Under the pieces are notes generated by a model. It was not told the DNA's origin. It ran no database searches and worked only from the letters and a program-made list of their open reading frames with translations. From an uncultured Chloroflexota bacterium (GTDB taxonomy: Bacteria; Chloroflexota; Dehalococcoidia; CAUJGQ01), in assembly GCA_937879875.1 (NCBI GenBank), contig CALFMN010000244.1, positions 1-64,000 of the forward strand: a stretch of 64,000 nucleotides of DNA. The letters run 5' to 3'. The position numbers were made by a program, and so were the translations under genes. The stretch's first letter is position 1. Each line of letters starts with the position of its first letter. Shown here in pieces: positions 16,058-23,840 of this stretch.

Positions 16058-17293
16058 TCAGATGACGTTCGCCGCGCGCAGGGCGGCGATCTCTGCCGCG
16101 GAGAGGGAGAGCAGACCGCCGTAGACGGCTTCGTTGTGCTCGCCGGTGCGCGGCGCCGGACTGTGCACGCCGCCGGGCGTGCGCGAGAGCTTCGGCACCA
16201 CGTTCGGCATCGCCGCGCGGCCGACGTGCGCGTCCGGGATCTCGACGATGTCTTCCCGCGCCTCGAACTGCGGGTCGTCGAAGATCTCGTCGATCGCGTA
16301 GATCGGCCCCACGGGCACGCGCTCCGCATCCAAAATCGCGATCACTTCCGTCAGCGTGTGCCGCGCCACCCAGGGGCGGATCTCGGCGTGGATCTCGTCG
16401 GCGTGCTGCTGGCGCACGTGCGCCGGCATGAAGCGCGGGTCGACGGTCAACTCCGGCCGGCCCATCGCCTGGCAGAGGCGGATGAACAGCCGGTCGGACG
16501 GGGCAATGATCAGCGCCCAGCGGTTGTCCTTGCTGCGGAATTGGTCGCCGGGCACGGTCCAGTTGCGCGTGTTGCCGGCGCGGCGGCGCACCTTGCCATC
16601 GTGCGCGAACTCACCGGCGATGTTGTGCGAGACGCGGAACAGCGGCTCGTACAGCGAAACATCCACCACCTGCCCCTCGCCGCCGCCGGCAGCGTCGCGC
16701 CAGTAAAGCGCGATCATGGCGCCGAGCGCGTTGAACGTGCCGGCGAGGTGGTCGCCGAGCATGTAGCCGGGATGCACTGGAGCGCCGTCGGGCTCGCCGG
16801 TGACTTCAAGTAGGCCGCCGAAGGCCATCGCCACGCGGTCGTAGCCGCCCTTCTGCCGGTACGGCCCCGTCTGGCCGAAGCCGGAGACGCGCACGTAGAC
16901 CAGCCGCGGATTGACTTTGGCCAGATCGTCGGGACCGATGCCCCAGCGCTCCATCGTGCCGGGCGAGTAGTTCTCGACCAGCACATCGGAGACGGCGGCG
17001 AGCTGCCGCACGAGGTCCTGGCCGCGCGGCGTGCGCAGGTCGAGTGTGATCGAGCGTTTGTTGCGCCCCAGCACGGCGCGGCCCAGCGCCACCGTCGGCG
17101 CCAGCTCAAGGCCGAACAGCTCCGGGTTTTCGATCGAGATCACGTCGGCGCCGAAGTCGGCCAGCAGCGAGGGGCCGAAGGGACCGGCGATAATCTGTCC
17201 GGCGTCGATCACGCGCAGGCCGGCGAGCGGCATCGTGGCGGAGCGGCCGGCGCGCGCGGCGGCGAGATCTTCGTCCGAAAGAATCAGGGGCAT
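16058..17293 (-). CDS. CaiB/BaiF (class III) CoA-transferase
   Basis: 411 residues, full length for this family. Conserved parts include LAGLRVIDAGQIIAGPFGPSLLADFGADVI (near 23-52), 'DVLVENYSPGTMERWGIG' (103-120) and the catalytic Asp181 in LGDHLAG, the position that forms the covalent CoA-linked anhydride. The enzyme moves CoA between carboxylic acids such as carnitine, oxalate/formate or succinate/aryl acids; the substrate is unknown. ATG at 17291-17293. It is followed on the same strand by the EcoRII-like gene about 100 bases on, probably without functional connection. Confidence 0.9.
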   Translation of the reverse strand: MPLILSDEDLAAARAGRSATMPLAGLRVIDAGQIIAGPFGPSLLADFGADVISIENPELFGLELAPTVALGRAVLGRNKRSITLDLRTPRGQDLVRQLAAVSDVLVENYSPGTMERWGIGPDDLAKVNPRLVYVRVSGFGQTGPYRQKGGYDRVAMAFGGLLEVTGEPDGAPVHPGYMLGDHLAGTFNALGAMIALYWRDAAGGGEGQVVDVSLYEPLFRVSHNIAGEFAHDGKVRRRAGNTRNWTVPGDQFRSKDNRWALIIAPSDRLFIRLCQAMGRPELTVDPRFMPAHVRQQHADEIHAEIRPWVARHTLTEVIAILDAERVPVGPIYAIDEIFDDPQFEAREDIVEIPDAHVGRAAMPNVVPKLSRTPGGVHSPAPRTGEHNEAVYGGLLSLSAAEIAALRAANVI

Positions 17294-17384
17294 GGCGGCA
17301 GGCCCGTCCTGTTCGGCGCCGCTGCGTGCGGCGCGCCTCGATCATGGAGAGGCGTACGGAGCGCGGTCAAGCGCGGCGGCACCT

Positions 17385-17440
17385 ATCCCTGACCTCGCAG
17401 GCGAGGTCTGTCCCTTCCCCACAGGGGAAGGGTTGTCTGA
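17385..17440 (+). repeat. dispersed palindromic repeat, copy 4
   Basis: Shares cctgacctcgcaggcgaggtc with copy 1 almost exactly, followed by tgtcccttcccc and a paired ggggaaggg arm. Confidence 0.7.
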
Positions 17441-17457
17441 GGGCTACCGGTCGGCCT

Positions 17458-17520
17458 CGGACCGCACCCTTCCCCTGCGGGGAAGGGAGATTTCGCTTCA
17501 GCGAAAGCGGGGTTAGGCGC
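17458..17520 (-). repeat. dispersed palindromic repeat, copy 5
   Basis: Reverse-strand copy; stems tttcgcttcagcgaaa and cttcccctgcggggaag. With copy 4 it forms an inverted pair about 135 bases long in total, MITE-like in shape. Confidence 0.7.
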
Positions 17521-17659
17521 CCGGCCGTGCGTGACCGGGATCGCCCCTATTTCAGAACTCGCGCCTGCCGCCGACACTCAATTCAGGAGAACCAGAAGAA
17601 GCGAAGCGACGCTCCGCGCGACGCCACCGCCGCTTTGAAGCTCTGCCGAGGGATTGCCG

Positions 17660-18244
17660 ATGTTCCGCCGCCTGCTGCCTGCCTTCGCCGTTGCGCTGCT
17701 GTTGGGGGCCGCACTCTCGGCCGCCCGTCCGGCGCACGCACAAACCGCCGCGCCCGGCGACCTCTCCGCCGTGGCGCTCACTGCCTCGGATGTGCCGGGC
17801 TTCAGCCTGCTTCAGGACAACGCCGCGTCTGCCGGCGTACCCGGCGTTTCGGCGATGTTCGTACGCACCTTTGTCACGGCGGATGCTGGTGGCGGCGCGG
17901 TGATCGATGGGCTGCTCGAAACGGACCAGGCGCTGCCGGCCGGCGTGGTGGTCTCGCTGTTCGGCGGGCCGACCTTCGTGCAGGCGCTGGCCGGCGGCGG
18001 CGTCAGCGTGCAGAACTTCCAGGTGCTCACGCCGCTCGGTCTGGGCGACGCCGACCAGCAGGTGTCGTTCGACCTGCCGAGCCAGAAGAACGATGCGACT
18101 ATCCACTTCGTGGCCGACGTCTTCGTGCGCGGCCGCGTGATCGCGCTGGTGTTGGACGGCGGCATGCAGCAGCCCGACCCCGGCCAGCTCGCCACGATCG
18201 CGCAGGCGCAGGACACGAAGCTGAGCGCGGCCGGCCTGCCCTAA
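17660..18244 (+). CDS. secreted protein of unknown function
   Basis: 194 residues with a signal peptide (RRLLPAFAVALLLGAALSAARPAHA, cleavage probably after the AHA near residue 27). The mature part starts with an 'LTASDVPGFSL' element and later has 'LTPLGLGDADQQVSFDLP' and 'VFVRGRVIALVLDGG'. The same layout (a 'TATDLPSGYS' opening, a 'PLGD..' turn and a late 'RRGRVVLGVG' strand) occurs in the two lipoproteins at 52-54 kb, so the three may be distant relatives. ATG 17660 is preferred to TTG 17654. It is exported; partner and ligand unknown. Confidence 0.65.
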   Translation: MFRRLLPAFAVALLLGAALSAARPAHAQTAAPGDLSAVALTASDVPGFSLLQDNAASAGVPGVSAMFVRTFVTADAGGGAVIDGLLETDQALPAGVVVSLFGGPTFVQALAGGGVSVQNFQVLTPLGLGDADQQVSFDLPSQKNDATIHFVADVFVRGRVIALVLDGGMQQPDPGQLATIAQAQDTKLSAAGLP

Positions 18245-18411
18245 CCTCTCCGAAGCTGCCGCACGGCATTTAGTACTTGCGAAATTCGCCGCGCCGCGCC
18301 ATGATCGTCACGACACTCCGGCCGAACGGCGTTCGACCGGCCTGCCGCACGTACGAGCCGGACCGCATCGCCCCGATGGGCAACCCTGGCCGGCAACGGA
18401 GGAGCGCGGAG

Positions 18412-19599
18412 ATGCAGTTCCAGGACACCGCCGAAGAGGCCGCCTTCCGCAGCGAGGTGCGCGGCTTCATCAAGCAGAACCTGCCAGCGGCCTTTGCCAA
18501 CCCCGAGATGGAGCGCTACGACCTCAGCCGGCAGGAAGAGGACTTCCGCAAGCAGTGGCGCGGTGCGCTGGGGCAGAAGGGCTGGATCGCGCCGCACTGG
18601 CCGCAGGAGTACGGCGGCGCCGGCATGGGCGTGACCGAGCAGTTCATCTTCAATGAAGAGATGGCGGAGGCGCGGGCGCCGCAGGCGGGCGGCATGGGCG
18701 TGCAGATGATCGGCCCCACGCTGATTCTCTACGGCACGGACGAGCAGAAGCAGGAGCATCTGCCGCGCATCACCAGCGGCGAGATCCAGTGGTGCCAGGG
18801 CTATTCGGAGCCGGGCAGCGGCTCGGACCTCGCGTCCTTGCAGACGCGGGCCGTGCGCGACGGCGACGACTATGTGCTCAACGGCCAGAAGATCTGGACC
18901 AGCGGCGCCCACCGCGCGGACTGGATGTTCATGCTGGCCCGCACCGATCCGGACGCGCCCAAGCACCGCGGCATCTCCATGCTCCTGCTCGACATGAAGA
19001 CGCCGGGCCTCTCCGTGCAGCCGCTGGTGACGATGGCGAATGACCACGTCTTCAACCAGGAGTTCTTCGACAGCGTGCGCGTGCCGGTGAAGAACCGCGT
19101 GGGCGAAGAGAATCGCGGCTGGTACGTGGGCGCCACGCTGCTCGACTTCGAGCGCTCCAACATCGGCGCCAGCATCGGCCTCAAGCACACGGTCAACGAC
19201 CTGATCAAGTACGCGCGCGAGGCGAAGAACGACGCCGGCAAGCCGCTCTATCTGACGCCCGGTTTGCGGCTGGAGCTGGCGGAGAAGCTGGTGGAGGCGG
19301 AGATCGCGCGGCTCTTCTCCTACCGCGTGATCAGCATCCAGAAGCGCGGCCAGGTGCCGAACCACGAGGCCTCGGTTAATAAGATGTACCGCTCTGAAGT
19401 CAGCCAGCGGGTGGCGCGGCTGGGCACGCAGATGCTCGGCATGTACGGCGGGCTGGATCGCGGCGGCAAGTGGGCGCCGCTGCGCGGCCGCATCGCGCAC
19501 ATGTATCTCAGCAGCGTCTCGGCCACGATCGCCGCCGGCACCAGCGAGATCCAGCGCAACGTGATCGCCACGCGCGGCCTCGGCCTGCCACGGGGGTAA
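18412..19599 (+). CDS. acyl-CoA dehydrogenase (FadE-like)
   Basis: 395 residues, full length. It carries the FAD-binding 'WCQGYSEPGSGSDLAS' and 'GQKIWTSGAHRADWMFMLART' segments and the C-terminal 'TIAAGTSEIQRNVIATRGLGLPRG' signature. In many homologues the catalytic Glu precedes GT in an 'YEGT' motif; here that position reads AAGT, as in FadE-type members, so the base must come from elsewhere or from a partner. It oxidises acyl-CoA to enoyl-CoA with an electron-transfer flavoprotein. ATG 18412 follows ggaggag. The final 102 bases are repeated, without the rest of the gene, near 22.1 and 30.2 kb. A hairpin follows the stop. Confidence 0.9.
   Translation: MQFQDTAEEAAFRSEVRGFIKQNLPAAFANPEMERYDLSRQEEDFRKQWRGALGQKGWIAPHWPQEYGGAGMGVTEQFIFNEEMAEARAPQAGGMGVQMIGPTLILYGTDEQKQEHLPRITSGEIQWCQGYSEPGSGSDLASLQTRAVRDGDDYVLNGQKIWTSGAHRADWMFMLARTDPDAPKHRGISMLLLDMKTPGLSVQPLVTMANDHVFNQEFFDSVRVPVKNRVGEENRGWYVGATLLDFERSNIGASIGLKHTVNDLIKYAREAKNDAGKPLYLTPGLRLELAEKLVEAEIARLFSYRVISIQKRGQVPNHEASVNKMYRSEVSQRVARLGTQMLGMYGGLDRGGKWAPLRGRIAHMYLSSVSATIAAGTSEIQRNVIATRGLGLPRG
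19498..19599 (+). repeat. acyl-CoA dehydrogenase 3' end, parental copy (copy A)
   Basis: The last 102 bases of the intact dehydrogenase gene, encoding HMYLSSVSATIAAGTSEIQ and the following residues to the stop. Partial copies recur at 22093-22171 and 30196-30297 in the same orientation. Confidence 0.85.
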
Positions 19600-19630
19600 G
19601 CCGCCCGCGACCGCGACGGACGCGGGCGGC
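19600..19630 (+). terminator. hairpin after the acyl-CoA dehydrogenase gene
   Basis: gccgcccgcg (19600-19609) pairs perfectly with cgcgggcggc (19621-19630) around an 11-base loop. It directly follows the stop codon. There is no T-run; a Rho-independent-like or stabilising hairpin is likely. Confidence 0.55.
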
Positions 19631-19886
19631 GTCACCGAGGCTGATCTCAATAACCCTGGTTTACGAATCATTCCTGGTATGTGTCAAAACCTCGGGCGTG
19701 AACTGGGCGCAGATGGTTTCTGAGACAGCCTTCCCTCCGGGTGAACGCTCAGGCGTGCAGCCATGGCTTGCGGCCTCTGTGACACCTTGACAACGTCCGC
19801 CGTTGGGGTCGATGCTGTGGCCCCGCAGTCAGCACACCCACGCACGTGCGTCGCGAGGCGACTGGACCAGGTCGAAGAGGTGCAAG

Positions 19887-20930
19887 ATGACGACTCCAGA
19901 CAACGACCTCGGCGCCGGTGCTCCCGCATTACCGGCAGCTGCGGCGATGATGCAACTCATCACCGGCTACTGGCTCAGCCAGGCGGTTGGCGTGGCGGCA
20001 CGGCTGGGGGTCGCAGACGAACTCGTCGCGGGTCCCCGCAGCAGCGACGACCTGGCCCACGCGGTCGGTGCCCAGCCGCAGGCACTCTATCGCTTGCTGC
20101 GGCTGCTGGCCAGCATCGGGGTCTTCCGCCAGGAGTCCCCTGGCCGCTTCGCCCTGGCGCCGCTCGGCGAGACGCTGCGCACCGATGCACCGGACTCGGT
20201 CCGCAGCTTCGCCATCACCGAGACTGCCTTTGGTCATTGGCAGCCATGGGGGCGGCTGCTCGACAGCGTCCAGACCGGCCGGCCGATGGCGCAGGAAACC
20301 CTGGGCGGCGAGCTGTTCGATTGGTACGGACAGCACCCCGACGAAGCCGCCTTCTTCACCGCGGCAATGGGGAATCTGTCCGCGCTGGCTGCGAGCGAGC
20401 TCGTCCGCGTCTACGATGTCTCAGCAGCCCGGACGGTGGTCGATGTGGGTGGTGCGCACGGCATCCTGCTGGGCGCCATCCTCCAGGAGAATCCGGCCGC
20501 ACGGGGCATCCTCTTTGACCTGCCGCACGTGATTGCGACGGCAGTCAGCAGCATCGAAGCACAAGGACTCGGGGGGCGCTGCGAGCTGGTAAGTGGTGAT
20601 TTCTTCGAGGCGGTGCCGGAGGGCGCGGATTTGCACGTGCTCAAGCAAATCGTGCACGACTGGGATGATGAGCGGGCCACTCGCTTGCTGACAAGCTGCC
20701 ACCGGGCGTTGCGCCCGGGTGGGAAGCTGCTGCTCGTCGAGATGGTGGTGCCGGAAGACAACCGACCAGACCTCGCGCAGGCGATGGATATGAACATGCT
20801 GGTCGTGCTCGGTGGTCGGGAGCGCACCGGCGAGGAGTATCGCACGCTGCTTGCCTCTGCCGGGTTCCGCATGGAGCACGTGCTTGCGACGCACTCGCCC
20901 TTCAGCGTCATCGAGGCGACCCGCGTGTAA
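19887..20930 (+). CDS. SAM-dependent O-methyltransferase (family 2, hydroxyneurosporene/small-molecule type)
   Basis: 347 residues. The N-terminal third is a winged-helix dimerisation domain (QAVGVAARLGVADEL, 'QALYRLLRLLASIGVFRQ'); the rest is a Rossmann methyltransferase with SAM motif VVDVGGAHGILLGAIL (about residues 185-200) and the catalytic-base region LKQIVHDWDDERATRLL with His in HDW, then LRPGGKLLLVEMV. Members methylate hydroxyl groups of small aromatic or polyketide compounds. ATG 19887 follows gaagagg. It is the first gene after the dehydrogenase and lies within the region bounded by duplicated dehydrogenase ends. Substrate unknown; the type III PKS product is one possibility. Confidence 0.88.
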   Translation: MTTPDNDLGAGAPALPAAAAMMQLITGYWLSQAVGVAARLGVADELVAGPRSSDDLAHAVGAQPQALYRLLRLLASIGVFRQESPGRFALAPLGETLRTDAPDSVRSFAITETAFGHWQPWGRLLDSVQTGRPMAQETLGGELFDWYGQHPDEAAFFTAAMGNLSALAASELVRVYDVSAARTVVDVGGAHGILLGAILQENPAARGILFDLPHVIATAVSSIEAQGLGGRCELVSGDFFEAVPEGADLHVLKQIVHDWDDERATRLLTSCHRALRPGGKLLLVEMVVPEDNRPDLAQAMDMNMLVVLGGRERTGEEYRTLLASAGFRMEHVLATHSPFSVIEATRV

Positions 20931-21264
20931 GCACCGGTAGGCGCCGGTGTCGGGACACGAGCAGACCGGAACCGTTGCAGGTATGTAGCAGGTAGAGTTC
21001 CTCGCCTCGTAGGTGGCGTGCGCCGTGCAGCGCCGCCGCGGCCCGGTCAACTGCGCCTTGTGCAGGGGCTTATCTCACCTTGCCCTGAACGTGGCGGTTC
21101 GCGGCTTCCGTAGGACGCCCGCAGCGTTGCAGCAGTTCGGCTAGAGCCTCAAGGACACGCTGCGTCGCTACGCGTCAAAAACGACGGTTTTGCAGACGTC
21201 TGGTAGCGCATTGCACCGGCTCGCGACCCGTGCCTGGGCGCTCGTTTCACAACCCGTGTCGCAA
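20931..21264. other. intergenic region after the O-methyltransferase
   Basis: About 330 bases between convergent genes. The sequence is degenerate-looking, with no gene, no clear hairpin and no repeat that I could support. Confidence 0.4.
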
Positions 21265-21711
21265 TCAACGTCTCACCACCGAGCGCTCGCGAAGGCTATT
21301 GAGACGCTCGATAACGCGACGTGCGCAGGCCGGCAGCCAGTGCCGTTCATCGTCCCAGCGCTCCCAGCCTGCGCCGGCACGCAGCCGGTAGAGCTGGTTG
21401 GCGAGCGGGACGTCGGCGTTGACCAGCCGATCGACGGCGGTGGCCGTCGCAGCCATCACCTCCGCAGTAACCTGCGGCAGCACGAGGATGCCGGCGTGCG
21501 GGGGAACGGCCCCTATCCGATGCACCTCCACGAAATCGCGCTCGTTGTGCGTGACGAGAATCAGACGCTGCCGCCCGGCGAACAGTAGGATCTCTCGGTC
21601 CGATGCTCGCTCAAGCTGTTGCAATGGCGCCGAGGTGAGGACGTGGCCCAGCCGCTCAAGCCGCCGGCCAATTCGCATATCGGCGTCGGCGTCGAAGAAG
21701 AAGCTCGCCAC
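21265..21711 (-). CDS. PIN-like toxin (DUF5615 family)
   Basis: 148 residues. The N-terminus 'FFFDADADMRIGRRLERLGHVL' and the middle 'LILVTHNERDFVEVHR' carry the acidic residues of a PIN-like nuclease fold (Asp near 7-11, and Asn-Glu-x-Asp-Phe). Such proteins act as the toxin, usually an RNase, of a toxin-antitoxin pair with a DUF433 protein. The C-terminus is about 30 residues longer than most relatives. Start GTG at 21709-21711. The antitoxin gene ends six bases upstream on the same strand but appears frameshifted. Confidence 0.7.
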   Translation of the reverse strand: MASFFFDADADMRIGRRLERLGHVLTSAPLQQLERASDREILLFAGRQRLILVTHNERDFVEVHRIGAVPPHAGILVLPQVTAEVMAATATAVDRLVNADVPLANQLYRLRAGAGWERWDDERHWLPACARRVIERLNSLRERSVVRR

Positions 21712-21717
21712 GCCCGC

Positions 21718-22004
21718 TTAGCGAGCGAAGAAAGCGCGGTTGGCCGCAATGCGCGCGTCGATCTCGGCCTGATGCTGCTGGTAGTAGGCGACCGCGGCCT
21801 CCACCGCCTCGCGCGGCAACTCGTATGCGCCGGAAACCTCGGCCACGTTATCCTTCTCGAGCGCGAACTGAGCAACGATAACCCAGACCGAGACACAGCG
21901 CGGCAACACCCACGCCTCCCGCACCGGACCGATGCGGGTTCGGCTCGATTCCAACGCGCGATCAGTTGCTCAATCGCCGTGCCGGTGCTCGTCCTTGGCC
22001 CCAT
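21718..22004 (-). pseudogene. DUF433 antitoxin, one base short (frameshifted)
   Basis: The first frame from ATG 22002-22004 gives STGTAIEQLIARWNRAEP; the second frame then gives RIGPVREAWVLPRCVSVWVIVAQF and continues to the stop at 21718 with the DUF433-like end 'YELPREAVEAAVAYYQQHQAEID'. The two parts join if one C is added to the run at 21936-21938, giving 95 residues. The antitoxin would bind the toxin encoded next and repress the pair. If the frameshift is real, the second half could still start from TTG at 21952-21954. A sequencing deletion is the simplest alternative. Confidence 0.6.
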
Positions 22005-22092
22005 TTCCTGTGTGCGCGATCGGCCCGCAACTCGTAGGCAGCGACCTCAGCCAACGGCGTATCAACGCCGTACGTTCAGTATCACACGATCT

Positions 22093-22171
22093 GGCCACGA
22101 TCGCCGCCGGCACCAGCGAGATCCAGCGCAACGTGATCGCTACCCGCGGCCTCGGCCTGCCGCGGGGCTAA
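22093..22171 (+). repeat. acyl-CoA dehydrogenase 3' end, partial copy B
   Basis: 79 bases matching the dehydrogenase 3' end from ggccacgatcgccgccggca to the stop codon with only a few changes. About 50 bases beyond the stop also resemble the sequence after copy A (gatctc..ctggttt..gaat). The preceding roughly 90 bases are unrelated to the dehydrogenase. Confidence 0.85.
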
Positions 22172-22398
22172 CGCGTGGCGCGGCTGCGCCATCGGCGGCT
22201 CCGGCTCCGAGCGCGATCTCGGTGGCTCTGGTTTCTGAATAGTCGGGCGAAGCCTGCGATCCGTGATGGCCCACGGTTCGGCGCAGAGCGGGCTGGGTGG
22301 TGGCTTGTCGGCTGACGCGGCCCTTGCAACCTAATGAGAATCAGTGTAGTTTTCGCCTGCCCTTCGTGACGAGGGGAATAGCAGGAGAGAGACAGTCC

Positions 22399-23145
22399 GT
22401 GATCGCAGCGGCAGCAGATGCCGGTCCGCCTCGCGATGAGCGCGCTTCCCCGCACTCCGTGATCCTTGTCCCCTCGCACAATCTCGCCTGGACCGGTCTC
22501 CGCGCCGCATTGCTGGCCTTTCCCGACCTCCTGCTCCTCGGTGCAGCGCTGCACGGCGCCGAGGCCCTCGCCCAAATCGTGCAGCTGGCCCCCGATCTGG
22601 TGGTGGCCAGTGGCGACGTGCCGGGGCTGCCCCTGGTGACCCTGCTCACCGAAGTGCGTACGCGCGTGCCTCGTGCCTGCCTCGTGCTGATCCTCGACCA
22701 GCTCGATCGCGACGTGTTGCAGACCGCCTCGCGCTTCGGGGTCGAAGGCTGCCTCCTGTGGAGCGAGGTGACGCCCGGCAAGTTCCACCGCATCATCACC
22801 CTCGTCGCTGGCGACGACTGCGTGGTGGGGACGCGCCGGGTGAGCGAGGGCTTCTTCGAGGCGCTGCGCACCCGCCGCCAGTCGCGCCCGCCCGGCGGTG
22901 TGCTGACCCCGCGCCAACGGGAGATTCTGCTGCTGTTGGCCGACGGGTTGAGCGACCAGGAGGTTGCCAGGCGCTTGCGCCGCTCGCGCAGCACGGTCGC
23001 CAGCCATATCCAAGCGATCGCGACCCGTGTGGGGGCGCGCAATCGGGCGCAGGTGTGCCTGCTGGCCGCGCGCCAGGGACTCCTGCCTGATGGTGTCGCT
23101 GACACGGCCAGCGCCCGGCAGCCGCAGGACTCGACACCTGTCTAG
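22399..23145 (+). CDS. LuxR/NarL-family regulator with degenerate receiver domain
   Basis: 248 residues. The C-terminal LuxR helix-turn-helix is normal (LTPRQREILLLLADGLSDQEVARRL.., about 168-230). The N-terminal half has the shape of a receiver domain but the phospho-acceptor Asp is replaced by Ser71 (DLVVAS) and the acidic pair is replaced by Pro25-Ser26. It should therefore not respond to a histidine kinase in the usual way. The start is GTG 22399, chosen because aggaga at 22383-22388 precedes it. It stands alone upstream of the RHS gene, on the same strand with a gap of about 140 bases, and might control it. Confidence 0.8.
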   Translation: MIAAAADAGPPRDERASPHSVILVPSHNLAWTGLRAALLAFPDLLLLGAALHGAEALAQIVQLAPDLVVASGDVPGLPLVTLLTEVRTRVPRACLVLILDQLDRDVLQTASRFGVEGCLLWSEVTPGKFHRIITLVAGDDCVVGTRRVSEGFFEALRTRRQSRPPGGVLTPRQREILLLLADGLSDQEVARRLRRSRSTVASHIQAIATRVGARNRAQVCLLAARQGLLPDGVADTASARQPQDSTPV

Positions 23146-23285
23146 CGCCGTCTCGGCAGTTGTCTACGGCCGTCTGGCTCGCTGTCGATAGGCAGCCGGG
23201 TACTGGTCTGCCAGACTGCGGGATGCTGGCTGGAGCAGGGGATGGGGGTGGAGGCGGCCGACGTGCGCCAGCGGGAGGCCTCCGC

Positions 23286-23840
23286 ATGCTGCCACGAGGC
23301 TGGCTGCGCCCCCTGCTTGGCGCCGTGTTGCTGGTTGTCCTGCTCGCCCTGGGCGGCCGCAGCACCCGCCACTTCCGCGCCGAGGCGCAGACCGGATCGG
23401 GTATCAGCTACGTCTACGATGACCTCGGGCGCCTTGTTGCCGTCATCGACCCGGCCAACGGCACCGCCGTCTACAGCTACGATGCGGTCGGCAACATCCT
23501 CTCCATCACCCGCCAGAGTGCGACGATCGTGGCCGTCCTCCAGGTCACGCCGAATGCCGCTGCCATCGGCGCGGCGGTCACGATCTACGGCACCGGGTTC
23601 AGCACGACGCCGAGTCAAAACACCGTCACCTTCAATGGCACGACGGCGACCGTCACCGCGGCCACCGCAACCAGCCTGACGACCACGGTCCCCACTGGAG
23701 CCACGACCGGGACGGTCATGGTGACCGCTCCGGGCGGCGCGGCGGCCAGCCGACGCCTTTTACCGTCACGACCCAGGCGGCCCCAACCATTGCGAGCTTC
23801 ACGCCCGCGATCGGCGCCCCTGGCGCCACGCTCAGCGTGA
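23286..23840 (+). pseudogene. RHS/TIG protein, N-terminal part (frameshifted from the main frame)
   Basis: Start ATG 23286 follows ggagg by eight bases. The protein opens with a signal peptide (WLRPLLGAVLLVVLLALGG), two YD motifs (YVYDDLGRLVAVIDPANG, YSYDAVGNILSI) and an IPT/TIG domain ('VTPNAAAIGAAVTIYGTGF'). After 'APGGAAAS' the frame runs into unrelated Arg-rich residues. Adding one C between 23750 and 23751 gives SPTPFTVTTQAAP and a second TIG domain joined to the downstream frame; the total length 23286-29665 plus one base is then an exact 2126-residue gene. Either a real frameshift or a sequencing error. Confidence 0.75.

Larger units (their letters stand above)
17294..17659. other. intergenic region carrying paired palindromic repeats
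   Basis: About 365 bases between divergent genes. It holds repeat copies 4 and 5 facing each other (17385-17440 and 17458-17520) and the upstream region of the secreted-protein gene. No gene is supported here. Confidence 0.6.

Noticed and set aside
23745..23760. Programmed ribosomal frameshift in the RHS gene
   Set aside because: The needed shift is -1, but the local sequence (cgccttttac) is not a canonical X-XXY-YYZ slippery site in frame and no strong downstream structure is evident; one missing C explains it more simply.
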